NCBI GenBank assembly: GCA_900315255.1
Contig: OMYH01000030.1
Location: forward strand, 1 to 43,172
From: an uncultured Eubacteriales bacterium
Lineage (GTDB): Bacteria > Bacillota > Clostridia > Oscillospirales > Acutalibacteraceae
Direction: 5' to 3'
Length of the DNA stretch: 43,172 nucleotides
Below the pieces are notes generated by a model. It saw nothing but the letters and a program-made list of their open reading frames with translations, did no database searches and was not told the DNA's origin. Below, one piece after another: positions 8,750 through 16,099 of the stretch. Numbering within the stretch: the first letter of the stretch is position 1; each line of letters opens with the position of its first letter. The position numbers and the translations under genes are program-made.

Positions 8750-8957
8750 TCTTCTTTAGTCCCTTTAAAAGCTCCATCGCCTGCGGAGATGAGAGCAGCT
8801 TTTTTATTGCGTTTTCGTCTGCAAGCACCTTTTTCACCTTCGCCGCCTGGTCGGGCGTGAGGAAGTCCTCCACCCTGCCGTTTTGAATTTTGTCAGGAGT
8901 AGTGTTCAGACAGCTACTCGCTTTCTTCATCAGTTCGTTCATATTGTTATTATTCAT
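8742..8957 (-). CDS. Small helical protein, first gene of the cluster, unknown function
   Basis: 71 residues. A strong GGGGGAG site precedes ATG 8957. The sequence is a string of short helices ending in KVLADENAIKKLLSSPQAMELLKGLKKN, with the same DPE/DEN-type helical style as the following gene. Its stop overlaps the next ATG by 8 bases. There is no recognised domain. The overlap and strong ribosome binding site argue that all three small genes form one translationally coupled unit. Confidence 0.75.
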   Translation of the reverse strand: MNNNNMNELMKKASSCLNTTPDKIQNGRVEDFLTPDQAAKVKKVLADENAIKKLLSSPQAMELLKGLKKNE

Positions 8958-9096
8958 AATAGCTCCCCCGTATGATTACTTTAGTATCATTATATGCGTG
9001 TGCCGTATAAAAAAGCACAAAAAATCAGCGATACCCCACTTTCGCAGGATACCGCCCTTTATTACTATTACACGATTTATTTAATTATTTATTATC

Positions 9097-10200
9097 TTAG
9101 CTCCTCTGTCTGCCGCAGCACTGGCAGTAATCAGCCGTGTTCGTTGTGCCGCAGTTCGGGCATACCCACTGGCAGCCGCCCATGCCGAAGCCCTGCTGTG
9201 AGAAACCGTTATTCTGATTATAACCCATATTATTCTGCTGCTGATTCATTCCGCCGAGTCCAAATGCACCCATAGCTGCACCTACAACTCCGCCTAAACC
9301 GCCTGTACCATTCATGGTATTCATGCCGTTCATGTTGTTCATGCCGTTCATGTTGTTCATGCCGTTCATGCCATTCATGCTGTTCATGCCGTTCATATTG
9401 TTCATGCCGTTCATGCCGTTCATGTTGTTCATGCCGTTCATGCCATTCATGTTGTTCATGCCGTTCATGCCGTTCATGCTGTTCATGTTGTTCATGCCGT
9501 TCATGTTGTTCATACCGTTCATGGTATTCATGCCGTTATTGTTCATGCCGCCCATAACTGCGCCGACAACACCGCCGAGACCGCCCATACCCGAACCGGG
9601 CATTGCGCCGCCCTTGAGATATGTCACGATCTGAGCTGCCATCTGTTCGCACTGCATATACTCTGCAGAATTGCGGCTCTTCGGACGATGTGTCGAATCT
9701 GTAAGATCGAACTTTATCTCATTGAAATAGGGGTTGTTGACAGTGATCGTCATTTCAAACTCGTATGTATAATCATATCTCGGAGGATTGTATGACTTTC
9801 TGTTGCCCTGAGCATCTTTGGTGTACTCCTCTGTCTTATGCTCCTTAACATTCGGAACTACGCTGAGCACCTGCGAGAAGTCGATAATATCGGCATTCTC
9901 CGACTTGTAATCGCTCTTCTTGGATACGATGAACTTCCTCTTCGTTTCGTCAATATACACCTTTGTGTAGTTTCCAATAACCTTTGTGGGTGAGAAGTAA
10001 TTGAGAGCCTGCCTGTTCTGCTCTCTGTACATGATCTGCTGCTGGATCTGCTGAAGTGTGCTTTTCTTTCCGCCGTGGAAAAACGGAGACAGCTTGCCTG
10101 CGCAGGTGTGGCAGTAGTTTCCGTCAAGAGCCTTATTGTCAATGATAAGTCCCATTGAGCCTCCGCAGATATCGCAGAATTTTTTATTAAAAAGTGCCAT
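9097..10200 (-). CDS. DUF4428-type zinc-ribbon protein with Met/Asn/Gly repeats
   Basis: 367 residues from ATG 10200, chosen because GAGGAG lies about 8 bases upstream. A longer in-frame start would cross the promoter at 10265-10293. Residues 9-33 form a four-Cys cluster (FCDICGG and YCHTCAG), the DUF4428 signature. About 80-190 is a PH-like or beta domain (YTKVYIDETKRKFIV, DFSQVLSV). About 205-330 is dominated by MNGMNNMNGMN repeats and Gly-rich pieces. The C-terminus is another zinc ribbon (CPNCGTT.....CQCCGRQ). No signal or membrane segment, so cytoplasmic. The two zinc ribbons and PH-like core suggest a protein- or membrane-binding adaptor; the actual role is unknown. Confidence 0.85.
   Translation of the reverse strand: MALFNKKFCDICGGSMGLIIDNKALDGNYCHTCAGKLSPFFHGGKKSTLQQIQQQIMYREQNRQALNYFSPTKVIGNYTKVYIDETKRKFIVSKKSDYKSENADIIDFSQVLSVVPNVKEHKTEEYTKDAQGNRKSYNPPRYDYTYEFEMTITVNNPYFNEIKFDLTDSTHRPKSRNSAEYMQCEQMAAQIVTYLKGGAMPGSGMGGLGGVVGAVMGGMNNNGMNTMNGMNNMNGMNNMNSMNGMNGMNNMNGMNGMNNMNGMNGMNNMNGMNSMNGMNGMNNMNGMNNMNGMNTMNGTGGLGGVVGAAMGAFGLGGMNQQQNNMGYNQNNGFSQQGFGMGGCQWVCPNCGTTNTADYCQCCGRQRS
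9313..9546 (-). repeat. Nine-base-based repeat coding for Met-Asn-(Gly/Asn) units
   Basis: The stretch is built of near-identical 9-base units (CATGCCGTT / CATGTTGTT on the plus strand) in higher-order blocks. It encodes about 26 MN[GNST] tripeptides in the DUF4428 protein. It is likely prone to length change. Confidence 0.9.
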
Positions 10201-10264
10201 AGTGTTTCTCCTCTCGTGAGCATTACTCATATTGATTGATTTGTCCTGCAAATCTGACAATTTC

Positions 10265-10293
10265 ATTATATCACTATCTATTGGCAATTTCAA
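10265..10293 (-). promoter_or_regulatory. Sigma-A promoter of the DUF4428 gene
   Basis: Minus-strand TTGAAA (10288-10293), 17-base spacer, TATAAT (10265-10270). Supports the ATG at 10200 as start. Confidence 0.7.
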
Positions 10294-10330
10294 TAGATAA
10301 CCGCAAATTACACAAAAAATTGCATTACCA

Positions 10331-11392
10331 TTATTTAACAAGCGTAACCTTTACCGAAACGGGGTTATGAGCAGCTGACGCAAAGCTCGTATCTATTGTT
10401 TTTATTTCGGAAACCAACGTATTGGGCGAGGTGATCAGCCCGTCAATATAATAAGTCTGAACATTCTTCTCGTTATCCTCATACTTTTTGTCACAGCGTC
10501 TTGCAGACGGAACAGAGTCATCTGTACAATATTTCCAGCCGCCCGTCAGAACGCTCATCGGCAGCTGTTCGGGACAGGACCCGTTCTCCTTCGTTTCCGG
10601 GTACAGCTTTGCGTTTACAGACGGCAGCATTGCATTGAAATTGCCGCCTGCAATAACATAGTTGCCCTTGGCAAACTCAAGCTGCATGAAATTCGCAAGC
10701 TCCTTATACTGATCGAGATTCATCTCGCTGTCGGTAAGATGTACATTGACAAGCACAAGCTGCTTCGTACTTTCTTCAAGCTCGATCCTCTCTACAAGCA
10801 TACACTCCTTCATACTCATTGTGCCTGCCGGCCACTGATCGTTATCATGGAGGGAAATTCTCTCTGCGTTATCGACATAATGCAGCTTCGACAAGGTCTG
10901 GATTCCTGCGTCGACCTCACCCAATGAACCCTGCACAACGTAACTGCAAAGATGATCGCTTGCGAATGCGCTGTTGAATACCTTCATTTCGGTAACAAGC
11001 ATTTCGCTCTCATCGCAGTAATAGCTTCTTGCGCTGTTACGATCCACCTCCTGAAGGAATACAATATCGGGATTGACACTCTTTATCTCATCGGCGATAT
11101 ACGAGATATTATCCTCCACTGTTGTTTTGTCGAGTGCTTTGGCGGAGCTGCCGCCCTCGAGGACGCAGTCATAGCCGCTGTCATGAATACCATATCCAAC
11201 AGAATAAGTCACAGCCGTAACGGTATCTCCCGCATAAATACGCTTGGTCTTTGACCCGTTCACCGCAATAGCTTCAGTTTCTTCGGGAACGTATTCGTTC
11301 ACTGTAAGGAACGTAAAACCGCCTGCCGCAGCAAGCAGCGCCGCAATTACCGTTCCGAAAAATATCCCTTTTATCACAGTCCGCTTTTTCAT
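10331..11392 (-). CDS. Membrane-anchored endonuclease/exonuclease/phosphatase-fold protein with degenerate active site
   Basis: 353 residues from ATG 11392; AGAGGA at 11401-11406 is 8 bases away, whereas the upstream GTG at 11398 would be only 2 bases from it. An N-terminal hydrophobic helix follows KKR, so the protein is exported or membrane-anchored. The fold is recognisable by VGYGIHDSGYD, DIVFLQEVDRNS (Glu115), LVNVHLTD, VIAGGNFNA and a C-terminal AAHNPVSV. Compared with active family members, three key positions are changed: the first-strand Asn is Ser64, the Asp of GDFN is Asn251, and the Asp of SDH is Ala, while His342 remains. Catalysis is therefore doubtful. It ends 130 bases before the DUF4428 gene, which has its own promoter. 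Confidence 0.85.
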   Translation of the reverse strand: MKKRTVIKGIFFGTVIAALLAAAGGFTFLTVNEYVPEETEAIAVNGSKTKRIYAGDTVTAVTYSVGYGIHDSGYDCVLEGGSSAKALDKTTVEDNISYIADEIKSVNPDIVFLQEVDRNSARSYYCDESEMLVTEMKVFNSAFASDHLCSYVVQGSLGEVDAGIQTLSKLHYVDNAERISLHDNDQWPAGTMSMKECMLVERIELEESTKQLVLVNVHLTDSEMNLDQYKELANFMQLEFAKGNYVIAGGNFNAMLPSVNAKLYPETKENGSCPEQLPMSVLTGGWKYCTDDSVPSARRCDKKYEDNEKNVQTYYIDGLITSPNTLVSEIKTIDTSFASAAHNPVSVKVTLVK

Positions 11393-11413
11393 AATCACTT
11401 TCCTCTCGATGTA

Positions 11414-11429
11414 AAAGCCGTACGGCTTT
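11414..11429. promoter_or_regulatory. Perfect 16-base palindrome in the leader of the EEP-fold gene
   Basis: AAAGCCGTACGGCTTT can form a 6-base-pair hairpin with a GTAC loop, 8 bases upstream of the ribosome binding site. It could be an operator or an mRNA hairpin. A TATAAT on the minus strand at 11468-11473 may be the -10 element; no good -35 is seen. Confidence 0.35.
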
Positions 11430-11522
11430 ATGATACAAACCTCAACAAGCCCTTTTCAGAGCGATCTATTATATTATTTTACTACAAACCCATAGTTTTC
11501 CGCAATAGGTTAGCAGAATTAT

Positions 11523-12125
11523 TTACAGATATTGCAAAGCTATCCATGCAGCAGCCGCCGCAACCGTCAATGCTCCGAAAATCGCCGCAGCGATAACAAA
11601 GACGTTATGCTTTTTCTTTTTCCCGAGCTGCTCGAGCGGATCATACTGTTCGGGAGCAAATACTACGGTGTGCGTTATGACAGGCTCGGGCATTTGTGCG
11701 TGAGAATCGGGGGTTATTTCTATATTCCTGATAAGCTCGCCTTCAAACATCTTCTCCACCTGATCGGGTTCATCGGGCAGTACCGCAATATATTTGTCAA
11801 TGCTTCGTATAAGGTATCCGTCCTTTCCGCCGTCGGGATTCAGCACACGCTTATTGAAGGTTATTTCCATTTCGGTATCGTTTACATAATCCGACAGCAC
11901 ATTCATCACGTTCCTGTCTTTTCCCGAGGACAGACCGCCTATTACTATGATAAAATCAGACTTCTTCAATGCCTGCCCGAGCTTTTCACGAAAATCGTCC
12001 TTTGAAACCGCCGCAACAGCTTTGCCGAGCTTCAGATCTTTAACACCCGCCAGCTTTTTGGTTAGTGTACGCTGAATATATCCTGTTTTGTACGCTATAT
12101 AGTAGATTACGCTGCAAATCATCAT
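11523..12125 (-). CDS. Tail-anchored protein with a diverged CinA/molybdopterin-binding-like domain
   Basis: 200 residues from ATG 12125 (GAGAGG 5 bases upstream; the GTG further up overlaps that site). Residues 50-140 resemble the MoCF/CinA fold: a helix ending KKSDFIIVIGGLSSGKDRNVMNVLSDYV corresponds to the DLIILTGGLGPTKDDLT region of CinA, followed by NPDGGKDGYLIR and YIAVLPDEPDQVEKMFEGEL, like the NP.G.APG and LPGPP.EM..MFE blocks. Several glycines and acidic residues normally needed for nucleotide or pterin binding are changed. A KKKK motif and a C-terminal hydrophobic helix (about 175-198) anchor it in the membrane, with the domain inside. It lies downstream of the sortase fusion gene, which carries a similar domain. 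Fold assignment is inferred by eye. Confidence 0.7.
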   Translation of the reverse strand: MMICSVIYYIAYKTGYIQRTLTKKLAGVKDLKLGKAVAAVSKDDFREKLGQALKKSDFIIVIGGLSSGKDRNVMNVLSDYVNDTEMEITFNKRVLNPDGGKDGYLIRSIDKYIAVLPDEPDQVEKMFEGELIRNIEITPDSHAQMPEPVITHTVVFAPEQYDPLEQLGKKKKHNVFVIAAAIFGALTVAAAAAWIALQYL

Positions 12126-12131
12126 CTGCAC

Positions 12132-12672
12132 CTCTCTTTTACTGAAGACTTAATACTGAAGACTGAAGACTTAAAACTGAAAAATCCGAGCTTTAAGCTT
12201 TGAACCGATACCGGACTTATGTCAATGCGGAATGCTTAATTCGGAATTGGAATTATAAATCGAAGTCTGTAATGACAGAACACAGCGTGATTACGAACAA
12301 TAATTGCACATTGCACATTCAGATCGTGCAAAAAGTCCATATGAGTACCCCTCCGCCTATCGGCACCTCCCCTTTCAGGAGAGGCTTGGTTTCATTAAAA
12401 CTCCGATGGTCGCCCCTGAAAGGGGAGATGTCGGCTAAGCCGACAGAGGGGTATCTGCGAAGCAGCTTAAATGTTTGCATTCAGATATATTCAAACTTTT
12501 TTGCACAATCTCCATTACGCATTCCTAATTAAATTAAATCAACTCCACACTCCACACTTTATATAGTTCCTCACCATTTTTCAGTTTTAAGTCTTAAGTC
12601 TTAAGTTTTCAGTTTTCAGTTATAAAAAAGGGGGAACGCACTATGTACGCTCGCCCTTTGTTTTTTATTCAA
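12132..12672. repeat. Gene-free stretch with nested inverted repeats
   Basis: No supported gene. ACTGAAGACTTAAAACTGAA-type sequence at about 12150-12184 is mirrored by its complement at about 12577-12620. Inside it, GTGCAAAAAG (about 12326) is mirrored near 12498-12508. At the core, 12344-12379 and 12415-12454 form imperfect arms ending in CCTTTCAGG and CCTGAAAGG. The core resembles the palindromic intergenic repeats common in Oscillospiraceae. TTTGAAC.GATACCGGACTT at about 12198 recurs at about 42450. Confidence 0.7.
12627..12666 (-). terminator. Terminator of the sortase fusion gene
   Basis: Arms AAAGGGGGAACG (12627-12638) and CGCTCGCCCTTT (12648-12659) pair with one mismatch and one G-U. 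On the minus strand TTTTTTATAA follows. A T-run at 12661-12666 on the plus side makes it potentially bidirectional. Confidence 0.75.
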
Positions 12673-14709
12673 CTAATCCTGTGTTATCTCTCCGCTGCCC
12701 TGATCTTCGGGGGGATTCTCTTCATTTGGCGTTCCCGGGTCGGGCTCGTACCAAGACGCAGGATCTTCGCTGCTTGAAGGCTCGGGTTCATAGGAAGGTA
12801 TTTCTTCACTGCTCGGTTCAGGCTCATAAGAAGGTGTCTCTTCGCTGCTCGGCTCTTCGTAGGGCTGCTCCTCGTGAGATTCCTCTTCATGCTGTTCTTC
12901 CTCGTTGTTCTCTTCTTCGTTGTTTTCTTCCTCTTCCTGATTCTCTTCTTCCTCTTCTTCCTGCTCCTCTTCGCTGTCGGTATCCTCCTCGGTGTCGGAA
13001 TCCTTCACCTTTCTGAAGTCAACTCCGTCGAGCTTGTAGTCGCCGTCATACCAGGGAGTTTCATTCGCCTTGCAGGCTGTCACAAAGCTCGTGAGTTCCT
13101 TCCTCACTCCGCCGTTTCTTGCATAGTAGCACGGCGGCCATACGGGATCGGGGTTCATGGAGGCTTTTGAAATGTCTACCTTCGACTCTTCTCCCTTGCG
13201 CACACGTCTTGCAACGATGACCGTTCTGAATTCCTGGAACTCATACGAACAGGTCGAAAGCGTCAGAAGCTGGTCGTTCTCGTTTACGGTAACTCCCGTG
13301 TCGATAAGCGATCTTTCCATCGTATTGTATACAAAATCCATGAAGTCCTCTTCGGTATCGAACGTACCTCTGAGATAATTGAAGAACTCGCCGTGGACTC
13401 CGAGCGTATTTGTCTTGTAGATCGAAATTATCTTCCAGTCTGCGTCATACTCAGGAGTATCAAACTGTATAATAGGAGAATTTGCATAAAAATTAAAGTT
13501 AGCATAGCTGAGTAGTTGATGGAATACCATTCCGTTATCCATATTATGGCCGTGAATGATTATATTCTTTGAATCTATACTGTCTGTGCAGCGATAATCT
13601 ATGAACGGCGAACCGTAGTTTGAATGCGCTCCGGTGTAATCTCTCCAGAGATAATACTGTGCCGCTGCGTTGTCGCCCTTATGCTCAAGTACGGGATAGT
13701 CAATATACGTCGTATTCGGAATATAAAGCCAACCCATGATCTCGGGGTTTATCGCCCTGAGCTTCTCAAATCTGTTTGCTTTCTTTGCGGCAGCGTCTGT
13801 GTCTGTGTCGTTGGGATCTACATTGTGGATTATATCCCTTAACAGATCGTTCTTCTGCTGCTCCTGCGCAGGCTCTACAAAAAGCAGCTTGCTGAGGATC
13901 ACCGCAGTAACTGCAAATGTGATGGTCGCTGCGATCAGAATAACCTTTCGTACCACCTCAAGCGGTTTGTCGCCCGGCATGGGAATAATGTTTGCAAGGA
14001 AACCCTTCTTCTTCGATTTATAATTATTCTGAGCGATAGAATAATAATCGAAATGATCTGTTATCTTTCCTCCGACAAGATTACCCGTTGTGATACCTCT
14101 TGCCGATGTGGCCTTCTTTGCTCCCGCAATGATCATATCGGCAGTAGACACCTTTGTCAGCGACTCCTTAGGCAGCGCTACGACCATCTTGTCGGCATAG
14201 AGCATAAAGCAGCCCTCATAGCCCTTTCCGAGATCGCCTGTCGACCAGATCTCATTAACAACACGGGAGGTCTGCTCGGGTTCGTTTTTCGACTTTTTCT
14301 TTTTTGATTTCTTCTTGGCAGCCTTCTTCGATGACTTTGCGTCACGGTCATATTCCGTTGCAAGATCGTCAAGGCCGCCCTTATCCTTATATTCGGACAC
14401 ATCTGCCTGCTCGTCATCGGAGTCTGTCTGCTCGGTGTGCTTGGGACACAGCTTCTTGAAGAGCTTGATCGTGTCGCACTGTGCGGTACCGTCAAGCGCA
14501 TTTGCTATTATAATAAGCTGGATACCCTCATCTGTCGCATAGCTTTGTCTGAGAGCCTCCAGCAGCTTGATCTTATCTGCTTCGAGGTCTGTTTTGTACA
14601 GAATTTCTATATCGGCGTCTCTTAGCTGATTAGTAACCGAATTCATCTTCTTATCCAGCGTTTTAGGATTGAAAGACTTGTCTAATACAGAGTATATTTC
14701 CGCTTTCAA
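12673..14709 (-). CDS. Class B sortase fused to an N-terminal CinA-like cytoplasmic domain
   Basis: 678 residues starting at TTG 14709, with AGGAGG at 14720-14725 ten bases upstream. Residues 1-95 (MKAEIYSV, then LRDADIEILYKTD...LIIIANALDG) resemble the start of CinA/MoCF proteins. About 125-145 is a Lys-rich linker, about 150-250 an unassigned segment, and about 253-275 a single membrane helix. From about 320 follows a class B sortase: MGWLYIPNTTYIDYPVL, IIIHGHNMDNG with His388, LLTLSTCSYEF with Cys487, and Arg495. All three catalytic residues are present. The tail (about 560-678) is Glu/Pro/Ser-rich and probably crosses the wall. Sortases cleave sorting signals and join proteins to peptidoglycan or pilins. 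Usual sortase B proteins are about 220-250 residues, so this is a large fusion. The nearest candidate substrate is the gene at 3481. Confidence 0.88.
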   Translation of the reverse strand: MKAEIYSVLDKSFNPKTLDKKMNSVTNQLRDADIEILYKTDLEADKIKLLEALRQSYATDEGIQLIIIANALDGTAQCDTIKLFKKLCPKHTEQTDSDDEQADVSEYKDKGGLDDLATEYDRDAKSSKKAAKKKSKKKKSKNEPEQTSRVVNEIWSTGDLGKGYEGCFMLYADKMVVALPKESLTKVSTADMIIAGAKKATSARGITTGNLVGGKITDHFDYYSIAQNNYKSKKKGFLANIIPMPGDKPLEVVRKVILIAATITFAVTAVILSKLLFVEPAQEQQKNDLLRDIIHNVDPNDTDTDAAAKKANRFEKLRAINPEIMGWLYIPNTTYIDYPVLEHKGDNAAAQYYLWRDYTGAHSNYGSPFIDYRCTDSIDSKNIIIHGHNMDNGMVFHQLLSYANFNFYANSPIIQFDTPEYDADWKIISIYKTNTLGVHGEFFNYLRGTFDTEEDFMDFVYNTMERSLIDTGVTVNENDQLLTLSTCSYEFQEFRTVIVARRVRKGEESKVDISKASMNPDPVWPPCYYARNGGVRKELTSFVTACKANETPWYDGDYKLDGVDFRKVKDSDTEEDTDSEEEQEEEEEENQEEEENNEEENNEEEQHEEESHEEQPYEEPSSEETPSYEPEPSSEEIPSYEPEPSSSEDPASWYEPDPGTPNEENPPEDQGSGEITQD

Positions 14710-14758
14710 TTCAGATTAACCTCCTGTCTTATATGAAGCCTACTTCACCTTCGGCACA

Positions 14759-14772
14759 AGTATAGCTATACT
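14759..14772. promoter_or_regulatory. 14-base perfect palindrome upstream of the sortase gene
   Basis: AGTATAGCTATACT lies about 35 bases before the AGGAGG of the sortase gene, in an AT-rich leader. It may be an operator; no regulator gene is adjacent. Confidence 0.35.
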
Positions 14773-14898
14773 ATTTTTACTCTATATAATATATTAATGA
14801 ATAAGACCGAAAAATTCAATAGATAAATTTAATAGAGTTATAAAAAGAAAACAACAAAAATCTATTGAATACAATTAATTGTAAACTACTTATGAAAA

Positions 14899-16071
14899 TT
14901 ACTCTCCGATTTTGGTAACTTTTACGTTCTCAACAGCCTCATTTATCATCTCTTCCCAGTCAACGGCAGCCTCGGCTTTCCTGACAAGATCAAGCTTAGG
15001 CCGTGTTCTCGGGTGTTTCGGAGTGAATACCGTACAGCAATCCTCATACGGCAGACAAGATGTTTCAAATGTGTTTATCTTATGCGCTATCGCAATTATC
15101 TCTTTTTTGTCCATGCCGATAAGCGGTCTGAACACAGGCATTGCCGCCACCTCATCTGTGCAGGCAAGCGCGCCTATCGTCTGACTTGCGACCTGACCCA
15201 GACTCTCGCCAGTTATCAGCGCCTGACAGCCGTTCTGCTCTGCGATACGGTTCGAGATATTCATCATGAGTCTTCTCATAATGATCGTGAAAAGCTCTTC
15301 GGGGCAGTTTTTCTGTATTTCCTCCTGTATCCTCGTGAAAGGTACTGTATACATGATCATTCTTCCCGAATAATCCGACACATACTCAAGCAGAGTTTTC
15401 ACCTTCTCCTCTGCGCGGTCGCTTGTGTACGGCGGACTTGCAAAATGGATAGCGGTGAGCTCCACTCCCCTCTTTGCGATCATATATGCCGCAACCGGAC
15501 TGTCAATGCCTCCGCTGATAAGTATAGCCGCCTTGCCGCCCGAGCCGACAGGCAGTCCGCCTGCTCCCTCAACGACGTTTGCATGGATATATGCGGCGAA
15601 ATCTCTGACTTCGACCGTAACGGTATAGTCAGGGTTGTGAACATCTACCGTGATATTCGGGAACGTATCCGCAAGATAGCTGCCTACTTCCTTTGATATC
15701 TCGGGCGAGCCGTAGGGGAATTTCTTATCCGAACGTTTCGACTCCACCTTAAACGATACGTTATCCTCAAATATATCGGCAAGATACTCCGCTGCGCACC
15801 TCTTGATCTCGTCAAGATCCTTGGGTGCGATACACGCTCTCGAATATGCGACAATGCCGAACACCTTTCCGACAGCCTCGGCGGTATCGTCCATATCTAT
15901 ATCGTCATCAAGCGGGGTTATTCTGATGGTAGACTGCGATGAAACCACCTCGAAGCGTCCCAGCTTGTGTATTTTTCTCTTTATGTTTTTGATGAGCATA
16001 TCCTCAAAGACCTTCCTGTTCAGACCCTTGAGCGCCGTTTCTCCAACCTTGGCAAGAATTATCTCTTTCAT
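14899..16071 (-). CDS. thiI: tRNA 4-thiouridine synthase ThiI (no rhodanese domain)
   Basis: 390 residues from the ATG at 16071 (MKEIILAKVGETALKGLNR, the usual ThiI start); a longer upstream frame lacks a binding site. Order: NFLD/THUMP region (residues about 1-165), then the ATP-pyrophosphatase with the PP-loop SGGIDSPVAAYMIAKRG. It ends near residue 390 and lacks the C-terminal rhodanese domain of E. coli ThiI, as in Bacillus. ThiI adenylates U8 of tRNA and inserts sulfur; some versions also feed thiazole synthesis. The sulfur comes from the cysteine desulfurase encoded 28 bases upstream. The pair matches the nifZ-thiI operon of Bacillus. A TACAATTAATTGTA palindrome (14870-14883) followed by a T-rich minus-strand stretch may terminate it. 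Confidence 0.95.
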   Translation of the reverse strand: MKEIILAKVGETALKGLNRKVFEDMLIKNIKRKIHKLGRFEVVSSQSTIRITPLDDDIDMDDTAEAVGKVFGIVAYSRACIAPKDLDEIKRCAAEYLADIFEDNVSFKVESKRSDKKFPYGSPEISKEVGSYLADTFPNITVDVHNPDYTVTVEVRDFAAYIHANVVEGAGGLPVGSGGKAAILISGGIDSPVAAYMIAKRGVELTAIHFASPPYTSDRAEEKVKTLLEYVSDYSGRMIMYTVPFTRIQEEIQKNCPEELFTIIMRRLMMNISNRIAEQNGCQALITGESLGQVASQTIGALACTDEVAAMPVFRPLIGMDKKEIIAIAHKINTFETSCLPYEDCCTVFTPKHPRTRPKLDLVRKAEAAVDWEEMINEAVENVKVTKIGE

Positions 16072-16099
16072 GTTTCTTCTCTTTTCTGTATTAATAATT

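Noticed and set aside
9025-9056. Hairpin terminator after the DUF4428 gene
   Set aside because: The GATACC repeats here are in direct, not inverted, orientation, so no stable stem forms.
9314-9634. Plus-strand open frame rich in FMPF repeats
   Set aside because: Antisense shadow of the Met/Asn repeat of the DUF4428 gene.
12200-12532. Plus-strand open frame in the repeat region
   Set aside because: It runs through inverted repeats, has no ribosome binding site and resembles no known protein.
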